From Bactrocera neohumeralis (Eukaryota; Arthropoda; Insecta; Diptera; Tephritidae), in NCBI RefSeq assembly GCF_024586455.1, contig NC_065923.1:66933076-66997075 (forward strand): a stretch of 64,000 nucleotides of DNA, written 5' to 3'. Made by a program: the position numbers and the translations under genes. The notes under the pieces are model-generated. The model had not been told where the DNA came from, did no database searches, and was given only the letters and a program-made list of their open reading frames with translations. This document shows, in pieces, positions 57,501 through 64,000 of this stretch (the first letter of the stretch is position 1; every line of letters starts with the position of its first letter).

Positions 57501-58009
57501 TTGAACGTAGAAAAATATTTTAATATTTTACCAAAGCTTCACAGTAAAGAAGTTTATAATATTTGAAGTCAGGTACATACAATTCGACTCAATATTACAA
57601 CGTCTGCCACTTCAGTAGAAGATCAGTGCCCTTTATTTTAAGTACAAGTTAATGAATATTCTAAACTTTTGATGTTCTTTAGCACCAATCTTTGTTTTCC
57701 TTCCATTATTTTCTGCTGATATAATCCCTACAGAGACGGAAATGAAAGTCATCGTCTACTCACAAGCATCGATTGTATCGGTGCACTGCTTTTGTCGACT
57801 CCGTAAATTTCAAGCGTTGCAACTCTTTGGTATTCTTGTTGTCTTCTAGAGAAGCTTGTATGTAGTTATTTTGTTCTTCTGGTAAAATCTTTCGGTGTTT
57901 TTGTGACTTCCGCGTTGCCAACAATATTCGTATCATAATGTTACATCAGACAAGTTGGATTTTTTGTGATGACAGCGCTGCTGAAAGCCAACGGCGAAGC
58001 TGACATAAT
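54529..58009. other. Long noncoding stretch
   Basis: No gene recognised. Around 55834 and 55906 the 13-mer CGACACCTTTGAT recurs 72 bp apart within a weakly repeated segment. 56310-56600 is strongly C/T-rich (TCTTTCTCTTTTT, TTTTCTCTCTTTCTTTCCC), which opens spurious F/S/L-rich frames. 56640-57130 is A-rich. Confidence 0.35.
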
Positions 58010-58620
58010 ACGACTTCATTTTTTTTATATTTTTTTTTTTTTTTTTTCATTTTTGAAAATTTGACAATTTTTTATACTTTTTTATATATTTTTTTAAAAA
58101 AAATATTTTTTTAATTTTTTTAAATTTTTTTCATTTTTGAAAATTTGGCAATTTTTTTTTTAATACATAAAAAAACAAAACAAAAAATCGGCTCACTCCG
58201 GGATTGCAGGGATAGTTGTCAAATTAATTGAAGTTTTTTTTGAGGAAAAAAAAACAAAAATGGCGAACTTTCAAAAAATGGCGAACTTCCAAAAAATGAC
58301 GATTTTACTTAAAAAACCGATTATTTTATATAATTGATCGTGTTAAATTTTTTTCGTGTATTTTTTCGAAAAGTTCATTCAAAAACAAAAATTTGAAAAA
58401 AAGGTCCCCAAAAGTCAATTTCTACAAAAGTTATGGCTATTTGAAAATAAAAAAAAGCCATTTTTTTTGAAAAATTCATAACTTTTTTGAAGTTGGACAA
58501 AAAATTTTGAAAAAATTCTCAAAAATGTTTTTCAAAGGGTAGAAAAAGATGGATAAGTTTCAGCAAAATCTAAAGGGGTCGGGTTCAAAAGTGGTCGATT
58601 TGGAATGGAATACCTCATAT
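58010..58620. repeat. AT-rich repeat with internal duplications
   Basis: TTTTTCATTTTTGAAAATTTG recurs about 80 bp apart (near 58047 and 58127). AAAATGGCGAACTTTC / AAAATGGCGAACTTCC / AAAATGACGATTTTAC forms a short tandem set at about 58257-58307. It ends in a GC-richer block AAATCTAAAGGGGTCGGGTT. It is probably part of a dispersed repeat; no ends are visible. Confidence 0.45.
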
Positions 58621-61124
58621 ACAACTTGGGCTGAATAAGTTTAATGGTTCAAAATCTACCATAGCATGGCTTAAACCTCTGAAAGTGACTGGATGCTTTG
58701 TTGTAGACTTCTTCATAAGCGCTTTGAGCTCTTTTTTGAGGATGGTCATCAGTTAGATATTTAAACTCTTTAATATTAAAGAGTTATTTTTGCCGTCGGC
58801 CGTTAAAAAATTAATCAATGTCTACTACTTTTTTCACTAACTTTAACTTCAGCTCTGTTATAAATATCTTTCTTAAATTTTTTGCAGTATCAACTTTTCC
58901 ACAGTTTCTGGGCGTAAGCTTACCAATTTACGAAAACAATTTGCTCCTCTTTCTTTTGATCTAATATTATTAATTATTTATATTATTTCAAATGCCAACT
59001 ATACTTCTTAGTACAACGAACTTCCATTTTCTTTACTACAATGTATAATACTTTAGAATTTTTTACAGCTAAATTTTTAATGTTATTACTCTTTTTCCAC
59101 CTCAAAATTCTTTTACATTTCTACTACTTTTCCAGAATTTTTACTTATGCATGTGTTTGAGTATGGCAATATTGTAGATCTTATTTACGGATTTATTGCA
59201 TTATTTGAGTTTTTGGCTACACTGTCTGTTACTACTTTTACTTCTTCCTAAAATTTTACTCCATTTTTAGCTTTTCATAATTTTTTACTAACTTTTATTT
59301 ATTAATTGTCTTTTCAATAGTTTTATTAGGTTTAAATATTCTACTACTTTTTTTATTTTATTACATTATTTATGCAGTACACTAAATAACCCTTTTACTT
59401 TTTTCTACAGTAATTGAAATGTCTGCTACTACCTACTACTATTTTTACGACCTATTCTACTACCTTTTTATTTCCTTTTTTTACAAACTTTTCAGAGATA
59501 CTTTCTTACTTTTCAACACACAAAATTTGATTTTAAAATTATTCAATATGTTCAAACATTATTCTCTCTGTGTTCCTCTCCCATAAAGGCACCTTTGTGA
59601 CGCCTGTTAATGAAATCAGTTCTGTTTGGCTAATGCCTCATGGCACGTGGCCAACAAGCATTTCACTTCACCGCTGATGGTAGAGGCAACAACAACGTAG
59701 ACAAAAAAAAAACACGACGACAAACAAATATCGGTCGTGCTGAAAATGATAGCCTAGAACCACCGAATATAAAAAGCAAAAAAACCCGGTAAAAACAAAA
59801 GTGAAGAAAGCACTTAAAACCAAAAACAAGCAGATTGACAAAGCCAGTGAAGCTAGTAGAATCAGTAAAGCGAGGTTTTGATATGCGAGCGCGAGACAAA
59901 ACGTAGAGCTGGAAAAAAAATGGAAGCAACCAGAAAATAGAAAGAGAAGCAAAGAGAAAGAAAAATAAAAAGGAAAAGTAAAGAAAACGAAACAGAAGGG
60001 AAATGTTAAAAGCAACGACTGTAAAAGTCTAAGCTCCTAGGCGCTAATTTCAAAGAATATTTCGAAAAAAACAAACAGCAAAGTGCAAATATCAAGCGAT
60101 AACTTGTTGAGTACTTTGTTAAGAAATTTACATTTTATTTTTTTGTATGTTTCATTTCTTTTAATTTTTTGAATTTGTACAAAACTAATTTTTTTTAATG
60201 TTTTTCAATTTTTTTTGTAATTTTTTTAAAGAACTAGGAAAACGTTATTCATAAGATGCGAACCGTTGGCCGGGTAGATTTTTAGATTTAGTTATACATA
60301 TGTATAGTTATTGTAAGAGATGAAATTTAGTTATTAATTTAAGTTAATCAAAATTATTCACACACAAAACTAATTCACCTATAAGAGACATGGATACACT
60401 TTTACTTTCATACGGCATTAGTTAGTACCTAGTATGTAGGTCAAACATGACCTTACTTTCATATATACTAACTTAATTTGCTTTACTGTTTTAGGTCACC
60501 ACAGTGCACTGCTTCCAGGCCAATTATCCTGACAGCACTTGGCACATGTTAATTATAAATTACACTTCGGTTACATAATACATATTTACACGCCTTAGGA
60601 CTTAGTGCCACATATTGTTTTCAGCAGCTTTCATATGATTTGTATAAATGTCAAATCTGCGTAACAACATTATTGGCTAATGGCATTAGCCAAATACTAC
60701 ATCAAACCTTAATTAATAATATTCTCAGCGAAGTTGTCATATAAATTTACAATATATATACTATACTATATTTGTTTGCCGGGCTATCAAAGTTTTATCA
60801 GCAGTGTTTTAAGTCAGCCAGAAAGCAATACCTAAACAACTTGTTGTTCAGACAAACAGCTGCCAGCCAACTTACACGAAGTTTGAGCCAATTTTATGTG
60901 TAAATGTATTTGTATTTATATATGAAGTACTGTGTTTTGTGCAGAACTTGACAAATGTAGCAAACAGCTATAGAAGTGTTGGTATAAGTAATATCAATCG
61001 AAATGCAAAACGATAAAAACAAAGGGATGACAAAATATTGCCTCATGGCTATATACCTCGAAGTAAATGATGTAGTTTCGTTTAACGACAAGAATTCTGT
61101 AAATTGGGAAGCAAACAAAACTAT
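58621..61124. other. Long noncoding stretch
   Basis: No gene recognised. 58800-59600 is T-rich. 59690-60060 is A-rich on the plus strand, giving spurious F/L-rich minus-strand frames (59663-60015). Confidence 0.35.
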
Positions 61125-61412
61125 ATTTACTTTCATACAAACTGAACTGAAAATTAAGTTATTGTATGGAAAACTTTTCTTTCTTACATCATGTCTTAAT
61201 AAAATTTGGCACATAATATTTTTAAAGAAAATTGTACAATATATGAAGGAATTGTTCAGATCGGACTACTAAAACACATAGCTACCATACAAACTGGCTA
61301 ACAAAAATCAAGTTAAATATCTTTTTAAACCACTTTATGCAATAAAAATTGCGCCAGTAAAGAATACTATAGCTTTGGTGTAACCAAGCTAACGAATTTT
61401 TTATTTTTTAAT
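61125..61412 (+). mobile_element. DINE family 1 copy I, 3' half
   Basis: CATACAAACTGAACTGAAAA, TTGTATGGAAAACTTTTCTT, TTGTTCAGATCGGACTACTA, CACATAGCTACCATACAAAC, then a 3' hairpin variant AGCTTTGG-TGTAA-CCAAGCT and AACGAATTTTTTA. The 5' half is missing. Confidence 0.6.
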
Positions 61413-63008
61413 TTTTTAATTTATACCGTTCCCAAATCATTTTACTTTTCCTATATATTTAACAAGGGAATCTTGATATTTTACAATAACTTTTAAGTCT
61501 TCAAAGGCTTTGAACCTATAACTTCGCAAAAGTCATATTTTAATATAAAATTTCCCGTGCTACAGAAAAGATCATTTGAAAGTTACACTGCGCAACGATC
61601 GATGTTCAATACGTTTTAAACGCGGTAGGATTTTTTGCCTTTCAATATCTTTGGAATGGTATAAATTAACAAAAATTTTTTACAGATTATTAAGGGTGAA
61701 TATTTTCCGCGTTGTGGCACAAACTTTTCAATTTTTTAGCGTGACGAACACTTAAAAAATTTCAATTGTTTAAAAAAAATTATGTAAAATATTATTATTT
61801 AAACAAATGGATCGTGAAAAAATATTATAAATAGTAGCACGAACATTTTCTTTTCTTTGACTTCACAAAATTTCATCGATTTATCTGCAGTAGTTTATGA
61901 GAAAATAATTTTACAATTTTATCATGCTCTAAATTTCAACCTTCAATAACTTTAGCAAAAAAAAAAGAATTTTAACGAAATATTTATATCACAGGATATG
62001 CATCTGTTCCCCTTCCTAATGAACTGGTAATTTTCAAAATCGGAGATTTTTCCAAATTTTCATGGATCACTTGACGTGGTTTGACCCTCATGCAATAGTT
62101 AATTGGCTGAAATTGTCCAACGGTACTACTTGTGCGAATTTGCTAAGCAAAGTATGCTTAATTAAAGCGGCTCTCAAACAATATTGCCTTTGCTTACAGT
62201 CAGCTAGGTATATGGCAGTACTTGCGTTAAGCTCCTATGCTTTTCTGAATCACTAGAATATTTACAATAGTTTAGCAAGGAAGCACAGCCTTTAAAAAAT
62301 ACAGGGGTTCAGATAGGACCAGTCTGTAGAGACAACAAGAAACAAGTTTCATCAATAAGTAATTTCTGCCAAACTGCAAACATGAAATGTGCAATTGTAA
62401 AAATTATTGAGCACTAAGTTTGCCACCTACTCTGCTGAAGTTGGTCACAATGTAGCTTTATCAGACCTTGTATAAATTAAAATCTGTTTCATATTTATAT
62501 AAATAATATTACGAATTTTATGTGTGAGTATCGATGAGAATTTTTCTATTTACAAACAGGGTTACCAGCTATTTCCAAAAAAATATGGAAAAATTTGGCA
62601 ACACTAAAATTTTAATAATAATAATAAGTCTTAACTACTATTTTAAAATAATTCCATGTTTTTCTACATCCTTAAAAGTGTGACCACTTGACTAGGGTTG
62701 CCAAGTAATTTGTTCCGAAAAATATGGTAATATTTTAAATAATGAAATATATTTACAAACTGTAACTCTTTTATATGGTTGTGAAGCGTTTGTATTTTTT
62801 ATGTGTCAGAATGTAAATGGAATAGTTATAAGAGAGTTGCAGATTACTTTAAAATCATACTTTATAAAAAAAATTGTCAACAAATTAAAAGGTAGAAATT
62901 GTACAATATATTCATTAGGACTAACTTTGTGTTAAATATCATAAACTAGTCTGTATTGTTCAGTTTGGCCAACTATATTTTATTTTATCTAATATGATAA
63001 TATTTGTA
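61413..63008. other. Noncoding stretch
   Basis: No gene recognised. 61560-62060 reads like a decayed dispersed repeat (AACGATCGATGTTCAATACG, TTTCATCGATTTATCTGCAG). GGGTTACC / GGGTTGCC segments recur near 62569 and 62695 without visible partners. Confidence 0.35.
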
Positions 63009-63647
63009 AACCCTGATCAGGGTTTATTAAGTTCGCCGCGAAGTTTTTAATACCCAGAAGGAAACGACGGAGGCTCTATAAAGTATGCAGGTATACCTAT
63101 AAATAATCAGTGGGACGAGTTGAGTCTATTTAGCTATTATCACTGCCTGCCTGTATATAAGTGAACGAGTCCCTCAGCTTTCGAGCTATAAATCTGAAAT
63201 TTTTTACATTTTCTTTTCTCCCCAAGGAGTTCTCATCTGTCAGACTACTAGAGCATACATATAGTTGTCATATAAACTGATGATGTGCTTGTATGGAAAA
63301 TTTTTTTATTCGACTAGATATTTTCACGAACTTTGGCATGGATTTATTGACATATAAATTTATGATCCAAACCAATGAAAAAAGTTTTTTTTTCCAAAGC
63401 TAGCATCACGAAATTTGGCATAGATTATTGTCGAAGCCAACAGTACAATCTGTGATAAAATTATTCACAGGAAGGCTATAGGACATAGCTAAGATACAAA
63501 CTGATCGATCAGTATCAAGTTCTTGTATGAAAAATGGTTTTATTTAACAAGACTGAAAATTAGCTAAGATTATTGTCCAGGGCAGCTTCATTATTATTCA
63601 GATCAGATCACTAAAATATGTATATCTTTTATCCTCTTTTTATAAAG
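63009..63647 (+). mobile_element. DINE family 1 copy J, 3' end replaced by mariner
   Basis: It starts with a perfect 12-bp palindrome CCCTGATCAGGG (63011-63022), then TTAAGTTCGCCGCGAAGTTT, AATACCCAGAAGGAAACGAC, AATAATCAGTGGGACGAGTT and repeated AAATTTGGCATAGATTATTG-type blocks. Just after TTTTATCCTCTTTTTATAA the sequence switches to a mariner terminal repeat, so the hairpin end is not seen. Confidence 0.7.
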
Positions 63648-64000
63648 GGTTGTCAAAAAAGTCTTGCGGTATTTTTATTGAATTTTTTGTTTTTTATTGA
63701 AATTGAAATGAATTTTTGTTGACTCATGCCCAGCTCTTGACCGATGCTACGGCTGCTACTATGCCGGTCTCTTTCGACCATTCAGCGATTTTATCGCAAT
63801 TTTCGACGACAGGCCTTCCGGAGCGTGGCGCATCTTCGACCACCTCTACACCAGAATGACGTTGAAACCTTCGTTGTGCGGTGGAAATTGAAACTGTAGC
63901 GGGTCCATAAACTGCACAAATTTTATTGGCGGCTTGAGATGAATTTTTGCCTTTATCGTAGTAGTACTGTAAAATATGCCGTATTTTCTCTTTATTTTGC
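63648..64000 (-). mobile_element. Mariner deletion derivative, copy 2 (runs off the window)
   Basis: The terminal repeat GGTTGTCAAAAAAGTCTTGC starts at 63648. On the minus strand the transposase N-terminus runs toward it and is joined at about 63715 to the 3' end sequence, the same junction as copy 1. This copy keeps the ~62 bp lost in copy 1 (about 63765-63835), so it is closer to the parent form. The window ends a few codons inside the start of the gene. Confidence 0.85.
63715..64000 (-). pseudogene. Mariner transposase N-terminal fragment, copy 2
   Basis: It reads KIRHILQYYYDKGKNSSQAA, NKICAVYG, AQRRFQRHSGVEVVEDAPR, SGRPVVENCDKIAEW and then a one-base loss that shifts the second helix-turn-helix (SSRSIGQELGMS) out of frame. 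The catalytic domain is absent. The start codon lies just beyond the window. Confidence 0.8.

Noticed and set aside
59663..60015. Hydrophobic minus-strand frames as membrane proteins
   Set aside because: They are complements of an A/AG-rich plus strand. F/L-rich translation is a composition artefact, as also at 18213-18524 and 56423-56653.
62569..62725. GGGTTACC / GGGTTGCC segments as ends of another hAT MITE
   Set aside because: Both are in the same orientation, and no inverted partner or 8-bp duplication is visible.
1..64000. tRNA, rRNA or CRISPR features
   Set aside because: No tRNA B-box (GGTTCGANTCC-like) or rRNA-like segment was found on either strand by reading, and direct repeats with regular unique spacers are absent. 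A covariance-model scan was not possible.

Overview
This is a gene-poor, AT-rich eukaryotic window. It reads as intergenic or intronic DNA of a higher fly, most likely a tephritid fruit fly. That assignment is an inference from three things: two dipteran families of small Helitron-like elements (DINE-1/mini-me type, one carrying the diagnostic GTCY microsatellite), several insect mariner lineages, and jockey-, RTE- and I/LOA-like retroposons. I found no complete, intact host gene, no tRNA or rRNA gene and no CRISPR array. One short open frame (45669-45941) could be a host exon or a processed pseudogene. One 100-base run of N (26381-26480) marks an assembly gap.

Almost everything recognisable is a mobile element, and much of it is nested, so insertion order can be read. 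Left part (1-10 kb): a degenerate tandem array is split by a DINE copy. An older DINE copy (2880-5245) was entered by a 5'-truncated jockey-like retroposon with a 14-bp target duplication and by a TTAA-targeting MITE. Around 10.4-13.1 kb there is a three-layer nest. A Tc1/mariner-type transposase gene is cut just after its start codon by a 2000-bp transposon with ~157-bp terminal inverted repeats and a 5-bp target duplication. That transposon in turn holds part of a second DINE family. It encodes a frameshifted protein with EADTR, DTDVLV and HAFTGCD motifs whose superfamily I cannot name.

Middle part (15-35 kb): an RTE-like retroposon carries a 415-bp solo LTR (4-bp duplication AGTG). A hAT-type MITE (8-bp duplication GTACACAT, 22-bp inverted repeats) sits in another DINE. 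A mariner has lost its catalytic core. Decayed retroposon pieces lie beside the gap. The largest element is an I/LOA-like non-LTR retroposon at 31247-34702 with endonuclease, reverse transcriptase, RNase H and zinc knuckle, a 12-bp duplication and a CCTAA-repeat tail.

Right part (38-64 kb): a full-length mini-me-like element (52971-54528), a second inverted copy of the TTAA MITE (44371-45052), remnants of other mariner lineages, and two copies of a mariner deletion derivative (39787-40255 and 63648 to the window end) with the same internal deletion junction. That shared junction implies the shortened form itself transposed. All transposase and polymerase genes seen are broken by stops, frameshifts or deletions. 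The stretches between these elements are AT-rich noncoding DNA with scattered microsatellites.
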